Shown in pieces: positions 14,766 through 21,788 of a stretch of 30,289 nt of DNA. The stretch is from a virus. Every line of letters begins with the position of its first letter. Position 1 is the first letter of the stretch. The translations under genes were made by a program, and so were the position numbers. The DNA lies in IMG/VR virus record IMGVR_UViG_3300021364_000117, positions 1 through 30,289 of that record. The stretch is one strand, 5' to 3'. Under the pieces are notes generated by a model. That model was given only the letters and a program-made list of their open reading frames with translations. It made no database searches and was not told where the DNA came from.

Positions 14766-14987
14766 TTAAAGAGTTTCAGAAAGAAATAATTTACACTCAC
14801 TTTTTGTTATGCTATCGTATTGTCTCCAGCTGCCGTCCTCTAACTTAATCAGTCCTGATTTGTGTAGTAGCTCTTCTTTTTCTTCTTGAGAAATAAGCTT
14901 ACTTAACACCATTTTATTGAGGATCTTACTTAGCTGAAGGAACTCGTACGTACATAAGTCCATGTGTGAATAATTTAAATCGTTCAT
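14766..14987 (-). CDS. Hypothetical small helical protein, 73 aa
   Basis: Two in-frame ATGs (14993 and 14987) are available. I list the second, because the repeated promoter-like 15-mer ends in the first ATG and would leave no leader. The product is helical, with MDLCTYEFLQLSKILNKMVL, then SQEEKEELLHKSGLIKLEDG, and ends KSECKLFLSETL. A Leu/Phe tail directly upstream of gp32 recalls T4 gp33 or small replication accessory proteins, but similarity is too weak for a call. Confidence 0.6.
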   Translation of the reverse strand: MNDLNYSHMDLCTYEFLQLSKILNKMVLSKLISQEEKEELLHKSGLIKLEDGSWRQYDSITKSECKLFLSETL

Positions 14988-14990
14988 CAA

Positions 14991-15005
14991 CATATCTTAT
15001 ATATC
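14991..15005 (-). promoter_or_regulatory. Promoter-like 15-mer GATATATAAGATATG, copy 1
   Basis: This minus-strand 15-mer is identical to 16109-16123, and in both places its final ATG is a start codon in frame with a gene. TATATAAG resembles the T4 late octamer. If it is a -10 box, transcription would begin at or inside the ATG, giving leaderless mRNA here unless the second ATG (14987) is used. Confidence 0.4.
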
Positions 15006-15090
15006 TAATTATTAATTTGTTTCTTTATGAAACATAATGTGGCAACTGCCATACAATTAATGGTTTTAAGCCCAAGGGAAAGAATAGGCT

Positions 15091-15759
15091 TTAAGCCTTT
15101 GATGCTAAGAGGGCTGAAAGAAAATAAGCATCGATAAGGTCATCTAATGGCTTTGGAATTTTCTTTTCAATGGTTATAGTATTGGTCACAAAATGAAATA
15201 ATTCTCCCTTCATTAAAAATGGATCTCCATTTACATTATCTAAGAAGGCTTGACACAATTGTAATTTATTCATATTGCCTTTACCTGCAAATTTCTTAAT
15301 TGTAGTTGGAGCAATTGTTTGAATATCTTCTGGTTTGAAGATTTTTAACATTTTAAGTTTTAAGATTGCGGCGCCGGCAGCCATGTCAATCATATTATTA
15401 GTTCCCATTTTAGAACCATAACTCGTACCCTCAAAAGCTATAGTATAACCATCACCTTGTTGAGATTCTTGTAAAATAAGGTTAACGATGTCATCAGCCA
15501 TTTTATCGTATCTCTTAATCTTATTTAGCTCTTGACTTGAGTAAGCATCGCTTGTTGTAAAGTCAGGCTGATAGATTAACGCAACATCCTTAAGTTTAGA
15601 TATGTCTTCTTGAAAGGCTTGTTCGGCCTTTGTACCTGTTTTAGCTTTAATATAACTTATAAACTGATACTTCTTACTCTTGTCATTATAGATACAAATG
15701 CCAGGAGAGTTGAGTGAAAAATCAACTGCTACGTAATTCACGTTATATTCTTTTTCCAA
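15091..15759 (-). CDS. RuvC-like RNase H-fold Holliday junction resolvase
   Basis: 222 codons. Acidic residues fit the RuvC-type active site in order: D13 in YVAVDFSLNSPGICIY, E110 in YTIAFEGTSYGSK, and the pair in KPLDDLIDAYFLSALL (D206/D207 and D210). APTTIKKFAGKGNMNK between them suits the helical linker of this fold. It would resolve branched DNA, a task done by endonuclease VII (gp49) in T4. The start is TTG at 15759, 6 bases after an AGGAG inside the upstream gene. A GTG at 15741 just past that gene's stop is an alternative. The remote match needs structural confirmation. Confidence 0.7.
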   Translation of the reverse strand: MEKEYNVNYVAVDFSLNSPGICIYNDKSKKYQFISYIKAKTGTKAEQAFQEDISKLKDVALIYQPDFTTSDAYSSQELNKIKRYDKMADDIVNLILQESQQGDGYTIAFEGTSYGSKMGTNNMIDMAAGAAILKLKMLKIFKPEDIQTIAPTTIKKFAGKGNMNKLQLCQAFLDNVNGDPFLMKGELFHFVTNTITIEKKIPKPLDDLIDAYFLSALLASKA

Positions 15760-16111
15760 GTGAAGCTCCTAAAGCTGCGCCAACTAATCTTGAAGTTAGA
15801 AGGTCATATAATACACCCTTTTGAACACCTAAAACTTTAGCTATTAATTTACCAACTGATTTACCTAGAGCAAAACCAGTAAGACCACCTATAATACTAC
15901 CCAATATACCTTCATTGGTCATTTCTTCATTGAATCTATCGATATCATAAGTTCCGTCTTCTAGCATGTATTCAGACGCAAATGCATCTATAGCTTCATC
16001 GACTTTAGCTTCTAATTCATCGGTCCACTCGCTTTGAAGACCTTCGTTTAAAATAAGAAGATCTTCTTCTGAAATGTTTTGCTCGTTTAGATATTCTAAA
16101 AATGTTTTCAT
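15743..16111 (-). CDS. Glycine-zipper protein with capsid-tag-like N-terminus
   Basis: 122 codons. It opens MKTFLEYLNEQN, strongly resembling the T4 internal-protein capsid-targeting peptide (MKTYQEFIAE), with a possible protease site after LNE. An acidic helical middle follows (EWTDELEAKVDEAIDAFASE). The C-terminal third is hydrophobic and Gly-rich: GILGSIIGGLTGFALGKSVG, then KLIAKVLG, then VGAALGASLGKRI, a glycine-zipper pattern typical of membrane-active or pore-forming segments. No signal peptide is seen. I infer a packaged internal protein that may act at the host membrane when DNA enters. It overlaps the resolvase by 17 bases. Confidence 0.75.
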   Translation of the reverse strand: MKTFLEYLNEQNISEEDLLILNEGLQSEWTDELEAKVDEAIDAFASEYMLEDGTYDIDRFNEEMTNEGILGSIIGGLTGFALGKSVGKLIAKVLGVQKGVLYDLLTSRLVGAALGASLGKRI

Positions 16112-16123
16112 ATCTTATATATC
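16109..16123 (-). promoter_or_regulatory. Promoter-like 15-mer GATATATAAGATATG, copy 2
   Basis: Identical to 14991-15005. The last three bases are the start codon of the glycine-zipper gene, and the first two overlap the stop of the 57-codon ORF. Position and identity argue for a promoter or a translation-start signal. Confidence 0.4.
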
Positions 16124-16295
16124 ATATTTTAATATCATTATCTTCTTCTAAAACGTATTCTATTTCATCTTCTTTTTTCATCATCATGCATTCTGCACAA
16201 CACATTCCACCGGCATTAACTATATTTTGCATAGGCGAAAAAAAAGCAGTTATGCCAGCAAAAAATAAACTAATTGTATTGAATAATTTATTCAT
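16122..16295 (-). CDS. Small Cys-rich membrane or secreted peptide, 57 aa
   Basis: A short ORF whose ATG overlaps the stop of the 183-codon gene (TAATG). Residues 1-28 look like a signal or membrane anchor (MNKLFNTISLFFAGITAFFS, followed by PMQNIVNA). A cluster GGMCCAECMMMKK with three Cys and four Met follows, and the C-terminus is acidic (YVLEEDNDIKI). C-C-x-x-C might bind metal or be lipidated. The ORF fills the whole gap between two good genes; its role is unknown. Confidence 0.6.
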   Translation of the reverse strand: MNKLFNTISLFFAGITAFFSPMQNIVNAGGMCCAECMMMKKEDEIEYVLEEDNDIKI

Positions 16296-16846
16296 TAATC
16301 TATCTCAATTTTAAGATTAAGCTTATTATAATAAAACGTAACTTCGAATGTGCTAAATTCTGCAACATTTTCGGCAAAGTTTAGGTTAAGCTCGTTAATT
16401 GAGTTCATGATAGGTTGTTCAAAAACCATAGAAGCCATACCTATTCCTTCAGCATCCATGATTCTCATAACTAGATTCTCGGTAAATGGTTGCTCGGTTG
16501 ATCTTGCATAATAGTAAAGCAAGGTATCTAACATTATCCAATAATTAATGTAACCATCTAAAAGTTGCATAGTAACCGTAAATTGTCGCTCTACTGTATT
16601 TTGAATGGGAACTGCGCCTCTATGATATCTAGTAGTACCGTCATTATCAGCCTGTGATATGGGATCAAATGAAACGCCTGGAACATTAATGCCTTGAATA
16701 GAATAGTTAACGAAATCAACAGGTCTTTGCATTAGATTGCCAGGCATTCTATTCAAATACTTAACGTATTTGTTAGCTACCTCCTCAGGTATAAAGTTTC
16801 TTGGAAACCTAAATGAAAATAAATTATTTCTAGAATTTAGAATCAT
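16295..16846 (-). CDS. Tail tube/baseplate-like virion protein, 183 aa
   Basis: Features expected of a tail-tube-fold protein: an N-terminal FSFRFPRNFIPE, then VNYSIQGINVPGVSFDPISQ (about 47-66), a central ERQFTVTMQLLDGYINYWIM strand-helix segment (about 86-105), and a final VAEFSTFEVTFYYNKLNL beta segment. Similar order (IQG...P..., then F.V.F...D...NY, then F.V.F.Y) occurs in tube and baseplate-hub proteins of contractile-tailed phages. It could be a tube, tube initiator or terminator protein; the exact T4 equivalent is not clear. It is joined by TAATG to the 695-codon gene. Confidence 0.65.
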   Translation of the reverse strand: MILNSRNNLFSFRFPRNFIPEEVANKYVKYLNRMPGNLMQRPVDFVNYSIQGINVPGVSFDPISQADNDGTTRYHRGAVPIQNTVERQFTVTMQLLDGYINYWIMLDTLLYYYARSTEQPFTENLVMRIMDAEGIGMASMVFEQPIMNSINELNLNFAENVAEFSTFEVTFYYNKLNLKIEID

Positions 16847-18933
16847 TATTCAATAGTAAATTTTCCATGAGCAATCACTGTATTATCTGATCCACTCTTA
16901 GAAGAAATATAGAATTGCTTATTTTGCATGCCTCTAATTGCACTAGCATTAGCTTCGTCTACCTTGAATAGGACTTCTCCTTTACCCAAGTCTATGTCTT
17001 TGCTTCTTTGATGATTAAATATTTTCTTAGTGCCTCCATCTTCGAAAGAAAGTACTATATCATCAGCACCTGTTAAAGAAAGTTGATCTAAATCATCTCC
17101 ATTCTTTTTGGCGATATAGAATTTATAATAGGTTGTAAACGGAGGTACATATATTGTAACATCACCGCTTGACTTATATTCTGGAGTTTCTAGATCCTCT
17201 ACTTCATCTGGTGGTAAATCAGCATTGTTATTACTAGTAATATTAACGGGCACATTAGCCGCTACAATGTTTGTCGTCTCTACAAAAGCAGGTACGTATC
17301 TAGTTGATTTAGGTAATGAATTATTGATAAGACCCTTAACTGCTCTATTAGCTGATAGATTAGGTAGAGTATTAAATACTTCTGTTAATCTAGTAGCAGA
17401 ATTAATTTTGACAGATTGCATACGCTTAGCATATTTAGCAGCTCTGTCAAATGTAACGCTCGCTCTTTTAACTATTTGCGTATTATCTGTTTCGTTTACT
17501 ATTCTCATAGTTACATCAATAGAAAAGTTAACAGCTACATTACCATTTATAATAACAGGTCTAAATGTAATTGGAGTATCAAAATCAACAACTTGTGTAA
17601 ATGTTGTATCGAATGTTTTAATTTGAGAAACACCAACTTGCTCGTAAACTTCTACTTCATACATTACAATAATGTCATCAGTTGACGTATTAATTCTATT
17701 AGTTATATAGCCTTCGAATGCAGCTGCATCATTGTCTTTTTCTCCATAAATTTCAAAATAATCTCCATCTTCTGCTTCTTCTACAACTACTGTAAAATCA
17801 GTATATTCATCCTCTCTACTTACGCTAAACGTATTTGCTTCGGCAGTATAAAAATAATTATAACCATCTATATTTTCTAATCTATCAATAAGCTTAAAGC
17901 TAATCTCATAGTTAGACGTAGGGTTTAGGTTAGAAGTTTGGTTAGAAACGGGCTCAATGACTCCGTTGCCATAGAAAAAATCTTCAAATTCAAAATTTTG
18001 ATTAACAAGAGTTGGAACCTTTAAATTTACAAACTTAGTAAATAAAGTTTCTCCTAATAAGAATGGCTTAGGATTAGAAACCTCGTAGTTACTTTGATTT
18101 AAGTAAACTAGTTGAGTTAAATAGTTTTTAATACCATTGTCTCTTTCGGTCTTAACTTCGAATAAAAATCCTTCATATCCTCTAGACGCAAAAGAAAAAC
18201 CAGATCTTAGGTGAAGTCTAATGTCATCATAGTAAATACGATTAATAGCATTAGCATCAGTTTGCGACGAAAGCAAATCAGCTTCGTTAGATCCGCTCCA
18301 ACCTGGATAAGAGTTGATATAGTTTAAAGGCTGATCATAAAGACCATCAACGTCATATCCTAAAAGAGCATATTTAACATTATCATCTACATGAGGTATT
18401 GCATGAAATCTACCAATTAAATGATTTATGTCATTTCCGGTATCTTCGTCTGGTGTAGAAAATAAAGGATTTGCCTTGTCAGCTATAACAATTTTACCTC
18501 CTGTTAATCCTGGATAGCTATAATTTATAGTTCCATAAATAGTAGGTATAAATGTACCAATGCCTACGTTGCTTAAGCTATATGTTCCATAATTTGAATC
18601 AATAGTAAATAAACTAGGATCTGGTAAAGCACTTAAGTTAAACTTATATGTTTTTCCAGCTTCGAGTAGAAGAGTTCTTCCAGCAAAATTCTCAACAGAA
18701 AGATATGCTCCGGTCACAGTCACATCAAAGTTAACTACTTGACTACCAAGCTCGCAAATCAAATGATTAATATGCTCAGTATATGGGTCGTTAGGATTTA
18801 CTGTTAATTTCTTTATTTCGCTACCGTTATCGTCAACCTCAATATAATGTGCATCTGGGTTGCCCTGATCATGGTAAATAAACTCTAACAATACATCATC
18901 GTCTATTCTAAAGTATCTAGATGACTGAGCCAT
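16846..18933 (-). CDS. Virion structural protein, 695 aa, beta-rich
   Basis: No enzyme motif is seen; composition is rich in Asn, Thr, Asp and aromatic residues with many predicted strands, like tail and baseplate proteins. Residues 84-150 (AGRTLLLEAGKTYKFNLSAL, DPSLFTIDSNYGTYSLSNVG, TGGKIVI) form a domain also present in the 2602-residue protein. Other segments include IRLHLRSGFSFASRGYEGFL (about 235-255) and DVTIYVPPFTTYYKFYIAKK near 608. The gene lies between a spanin-like lipoprotein and the tube-like gene with one-base overlaps on both sides. A baseplate or fibre-attachment role is probable. Confidence 0.8.
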   Translation of the reverse strand: MAQSSRYFRIDDDVLLEFIYHDQGNPDAHYIEVDDNGSEIKKLTVNPNDPYTEHINHLICELGSQVVNFDVTVTGAYLSVENFAGRTLLLEAGKTYKFNLSALPDPSLFTIDSNYGTYSLSNVGIGTFIPTIYGTINYSYPGLTGGKIVIADKANPLFSTPDEDTGNDINHLIGRFHAIPHVDDNVKYALLGYDVDGLYDQPLNYINSYPGWSGSNEADLLSSQTDANAINRIYYDDIRLHLRSGFSFASRGYEGFLFEVKTERDNGIKNYLTQLVYLNQSNYEVSNPKPFLLGETLFTKFVNLKVPTLVNQNFEFEDFFYGNGVIEPVSNQTSNLNPTSNYEISFKLIDRLENIDGYNYFYTAEANTFSVSREDEYTDFTVVVEEAEDGDYFEIYGEKDNDAAAFEGYITNRINTSTDDIIVMYEVEVYEQVGVSQIKTFDTTFTQVVDFDTPITFRPVIINGNVAVNFSIDVTMRIVNETDNTQIVKRASVTFDRAAKYAKRMQSVKINSATRLTEVFNTLPNLSANRAVKGLINNSLPKSTRYVPAFVETTNIVAANVPVNITSNNNADLPPDEVEDLETPEYKSSGDVTIYVPPFTTYYKFYIAKKNGDDLDQLSLTGADDIVLSFEDGGTKKIFNHQRSKDIDLGKGEVLFKVDEANASAIRGMQNKQFYISSKSGSDNTVIAHGKFTIE
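18484..18684 (-). repeat. Domain shared with the 2602-residue protein, copy in the 695-residue protein
   Basis: Encodes residues 84-150. It aligns with 23880-24104: AG-TL, TY-F-LS, DPSLF-I, G-Y and a final GG-I-V occur in the same order in both. Confidence 0.7.
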
Positions 18934-19739
18934 TATTTAAATCTTAATTTTTTTGGGGACCAAAAAAGTCCTAAGTTTATTGTTGGTCCTGGAGTAAAAG
19001 TTCCTTCACCAGTATAGTTGAGTCCATAACCTACTCCAAGGCCAAATCCAACTGAACTACTATTAGAAACATAGTCATCAATCTCCTTAGCCCTTAACTT
19101 AGAATTAATTAGGTTAATGTTTTCTATGTCAGTAATTGTAATTCCAGGGTAGTCAGTTGCAATAACCAAACTTGGGCCCTCTTCAAGATCGTCTATCAAT
19201 GCCTTCAGTCTTATAGTTTGGTCAAGTTGAATGTCAGTACTTATCAATCTAGGTTTATCAAGTTGACTAATAGAAAGTGCAGAAGTACCAGATATCATTC
19301 TTGTATTACCTTCGCTAAATATATCATACTCTGAAAAGGTAAGAGCAATCGTCGTATCGTTGATAAGAGTCGCTTGAGTTTCAGCTAGTATCTTTTCGGT
19401 TAATTCTAAATCAGCTTTTATGAGTGAGTTAATGCCTCTAAGTTTTTTGTAACCTGCAGTCAGATCGTCATACTTCTTAAGAAGCTCTTTTTCCTTTTCC
19501 TTTAGATTTTGAATATCAAACTCATATGAACGGATAGTAGTAGCTAAATCTCCATTCTCAAGCCTAACTAATCTTAAGTTATCTTCAGCCGCCCTTTTAT
19601 TGTTAATTTCTCTTTCAACCTTTTCTTTTTCAAGCTGAAGGTCTCTTTTTAAACGACGCGACTGGTTACACTGCAAGAAAAGAACTGCAATGAGGAGAGC
19701 TATTAAGCCAATACCATATTTGTCGTTTCGTTTTTTCAT
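18933..19739 (-). CDS. Spanin-like lipoprotein with coiled coil and beta-strand C-terminus
   Basis: 268 codons. A basic N-terminus (MKKRNDK) precedes a hydrophobic segment YGIGLIALLIAVLFLQC, ending in a lipobox-like LFLQC (C24), so either an inner-membrane anchor or a lipoprotein signal is possible. A long charged coiled coil follows (about 28-110). The C-terminus (SSVGFGLGVGYGLNY, then PGPTINLGLFWSPKKLRF) has alternating Gly and aromatic residues and a terminal Phe-Lys, as in outer-membrane beta strands. This layout suits an envelope-spanning lysis protein, and similar proteins occur in Bacteroidota phages. A structural tail role is the alternative. It starts 2 bases after the fibre gene ends. 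Confidence 0.7.
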   Translation of the reverse strand: MKKRNDKYGIGLIALLIAVLFLQCNQSRRLKRDLQLEKEKVEREINNKRAAEDNLRLVRLENGDLATTIRSYEFDIQNLKEKEKELLKKYDDLTAGYKKLRGINSLIKADLELTEKILAETQATLINDTTIALTFSEYDIFSEGNTRMISGTSALSISQLDKPRLISTDIQLDQTIRLKALIDDLEEGPSLVIATDYPGITITDIENINLINSKLRAKEIDDYVSNSSSVGFGLGVGYGLNYTGEGTFTPGPTINLGLFWSPKKLRFK

Positions 19740-19741
19740 AT

Positions 19742-21787
19742 TTATGGTCTAACGTTGCCCCCTGTTCCTGAGCCATCGGCTGAACTAACCTGCCCGCCAC
19801 CTGCTGAACTTCCATCATTAAATGGGAAATTAGATTGCATAGAAGTTTTATCACATGGATAAGTAAATGAAAAATCAGAGTATATCCAATTACCAGCATT
19901 TCCAAAAGTACTAAAGTCATAGTGACCTTCTTTAACTCCCTTTACTGTCAAACCGCCTCCGAATCCATTAGAATTATTTAATGGAAATAGGTAGTGATTT
20001 CCATTAGATTGTACTACAACGTTTTGATTAGGTAGTGTATCTTCCCCCTGTATATTTAATTCACCATGTGTAAATACAGACGTTACTGTAATAGCAGGAT
20101 CTAATCGTCTATGTAATTCGGGTATTTTAAAGCGAAGTATTTGACCAGTTGTATCCTCAGTCCATTCGTATGCAGTTCTTCCTGTTACGTCTTCGAACAT
20201 TTCGCTAAATGAAGTTCCATCATATCCTTGGTTACCTCCTATTTGTATAACTGGTTTCCAAATTAATTTAACTTGTAAAGTAACCAAATCTCCTATCTTT
20301 TGATACGATATTTCAGTACTTCCGTTTATGGCTGTTAATAGATTTTTTGTAGTATTACCATCAACATAGTAAAATAAGTCATCAGTTATAATTTCGCCAG
20401 TATCTCCACTTGATATGCCTATAAAGTCTTCATCCCCTTGGCCATCAGCTATTAAATAACCGCTTATATCTTCAGGAGTAATAAACGAACTTTCTTCTAA
20501 TTCAAATGGCCCTACAGGTCTACTAAAATAATCATCAAGAGTTCTTTGACTAATACTTGTGTTATAGTTAACTGCTGAACCACCGCTTGGAGAAGCTGTG
20601 TTAGTAGCAGCTGGACCCTCTTGGAATGATATGCCTTTTCCTGTTTCTATAAAATGAACTCTTTCTCTAGCAAAGACAGTTTCATTAACGACTATGGTAG
20701 GGACAGTTGTTGATCCAGCTGCAGATTCAGATTGTAAAGAAAGTTGAGTACCTCCTATTCTTAAAAAGTTTTGATTACTAGAATAAAATATAATTCTATC
20801 TGCATCTCCACCGTTAATAGGCAAATCTATATAAGTATCCCCATCTGCGTCTGTTAGCTGTCTAAGATTTAACCAAATATCACCTTCATCGGTATTTTGA
20901 TAATAAGCTTCATATTGATTAGTTTGTGAATTATATCTTAGGTTACCTCCTGATAAGTCTCCAGAAGATATAGCGTCTCTTTCTGCATTTGTACCTTTTG
21001 AAATTCTAGTAAATCCGCCACCTTGAACTAATAAGTCAGCGTCAACTACGTGTACTCTATCGTTAAAATAGGACTTAGTACCTACGCTTGTATAGAAACC
21101 ATCTTCTGTAGAAATTATTTCTGTTTTATTAGCTGATAATTCTATAACTCCTGCACCTGCATTATCGTTAGTTGCATTTAATGTAATATCATCAAAGCTA
21201 ATATTACCCTTTATCTTTAAATTGTTAGACGCTAAACCCTTTTGAATATGAAATATTCCGCCATAATTATCTTGTGTTAAGGTGTCTCCTCTGACCACCA
21301 TATTAAAACCATCTTCCGATATAAGTCTGATGTGATTTTCAAATGGGTCTTTTTTACCTATAACGAGAGAAGATCTAGCCTCGTTATCACCATCTTCTGA
21401 ATTTAAATTATTGAAATTAGGATCTCCTATATAAACCGAAGTAGGTTGAATATCTTGAGTAGGAACTCCATTATAGCTATCATCTATTTTAGGTTTGATA
21501 ATAGTAGTGTCATAATCAGTTGCATTTTCTCCAGTAACCGCAGCGTGTTGTATTGAATACCATCTATCTTGTCCATCATTTCCATCACTGCCATCGGCTC
21601 CAGCAATGCCCGCAGGTCCTTGAGCGCCTTGCGGTCCAACAGGACCTATATTACCTTGGACACCTTGTGGCCCTCTTGGCCCTAGCTGTCCACCGGTTCC
21701 TATAATTTGATCAAAATTATAATTAATTTTGTCAATCTTAATTTGATTTGTATCAGAAACAAATATTTCCTTTAAGTTAATAGGCAT
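19742..21787 (-). CDS. Collagen-like tail fibre protein
   Basis: 681 codons. It begins MPINLKEIFVSDTNQIKIDK followed by INYNFDQIIG, a head often seen in fibre proteins. Residues 31-74 are Gly-x-Y triplets (GPRGPQGVQGNIGPVGPQGA, then QGPAGIAGADGSDGNDGQD), a collagen-like triple-helical shaft that implies a trimer. The remainder is beta-rich with repeated Asn/Asp/Gly loops and GDIWLNLRQL, VHFIETGKGISFQEG and a C-terminal Gly/Ser-rich tail (SSAGGGQVSSADGSGTGG). It probably contacts the host or links baseplate to fibre. It follows the giant protein gene after one base. Confidence 0.85.
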   Translation of the reverse strand: MPINLKEIFVSDTNQIKIDKINYNFDQIIGTGGQLGPRGPQGVQGNIGPVGPQGAQGPAGIAGADGSDGNDGQDRWYSIQHAAVTGENATDYDTTIIKPKIDDSYNGVPTQDIQPTSVYIGDPNFNNLNSEDGDNEARSSLVIGKKDPFENHIRLISEDGFNMVVRGDTLTQDNYGGIFHIQKGLASNNLKIKGNISFDDITLNATNDNAGAGVIELSANKTEIISTEDGFYTSVGTKSYFNDRVHVVDADLLVQGGGFTRISKGTNAERDAISSGDLSGGNLRYNSQTNQYEAYYQNTDEGDIWLNLRQLTDADGDTYIDLPINGGDADRIIFYSSNQNFLRIGGTQLSLQSESAAGSTTVPTIVVNETVFARERVHFIETGKGISFQEGPAATNTASPSGGSAVNYNTSISQRTLDDYFSRPVGPFELEESSFITPEDISGYLIADGQGDEDFIGISSGDTGEIITDDLFYYVDGNTTKNLLTAINGSTEISYQKIGDLVTLQVKLIWKPVIQIGGNQGYDGTSFSEMFEDVTGRTAYEWTEDTTGQILRFKIPELHRRLDPAITVTSVFTHGELNIQGEDTLPNQNVVVQSNGNHYLFPLNNSNGFGGGLTVKGVKEGHYDFSTFGNAGNWIYSDFSFTYPCDKTSMQSNFPFNDGSSAGGGQVSSADGSGTGGNVRP

Positions 21788-21788
21788 C

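Noticed and set aside
15060-15110. Palindrome AGGCTTAAAGCCT near the resolvase stop as a terminator
   Set aside because: It allows only about four base pairs around a normal loop and has no good T run after it.
16102-16314. 70-codon plus-strand frame
   Set aside because: The minus strand of the same stretch holds a better 57-codon ORF coupled by TAATG to the upstream gene.
17225-17626. 133-codon plus-strand frame with hydrophobic stretches
   Set aside because: Antisense to the 695-codon structural gene. Its hydrophobic look is the complement of Asn/Asp/Thr-rich codons.
18952-18972. Inverted repeat TTTTTTGG-TCC-CCAAAAAA as a terminator
   Set aside because: It lies in the last codons of the spanin-like gene, its stem is almost all A-T, and no T run follows.
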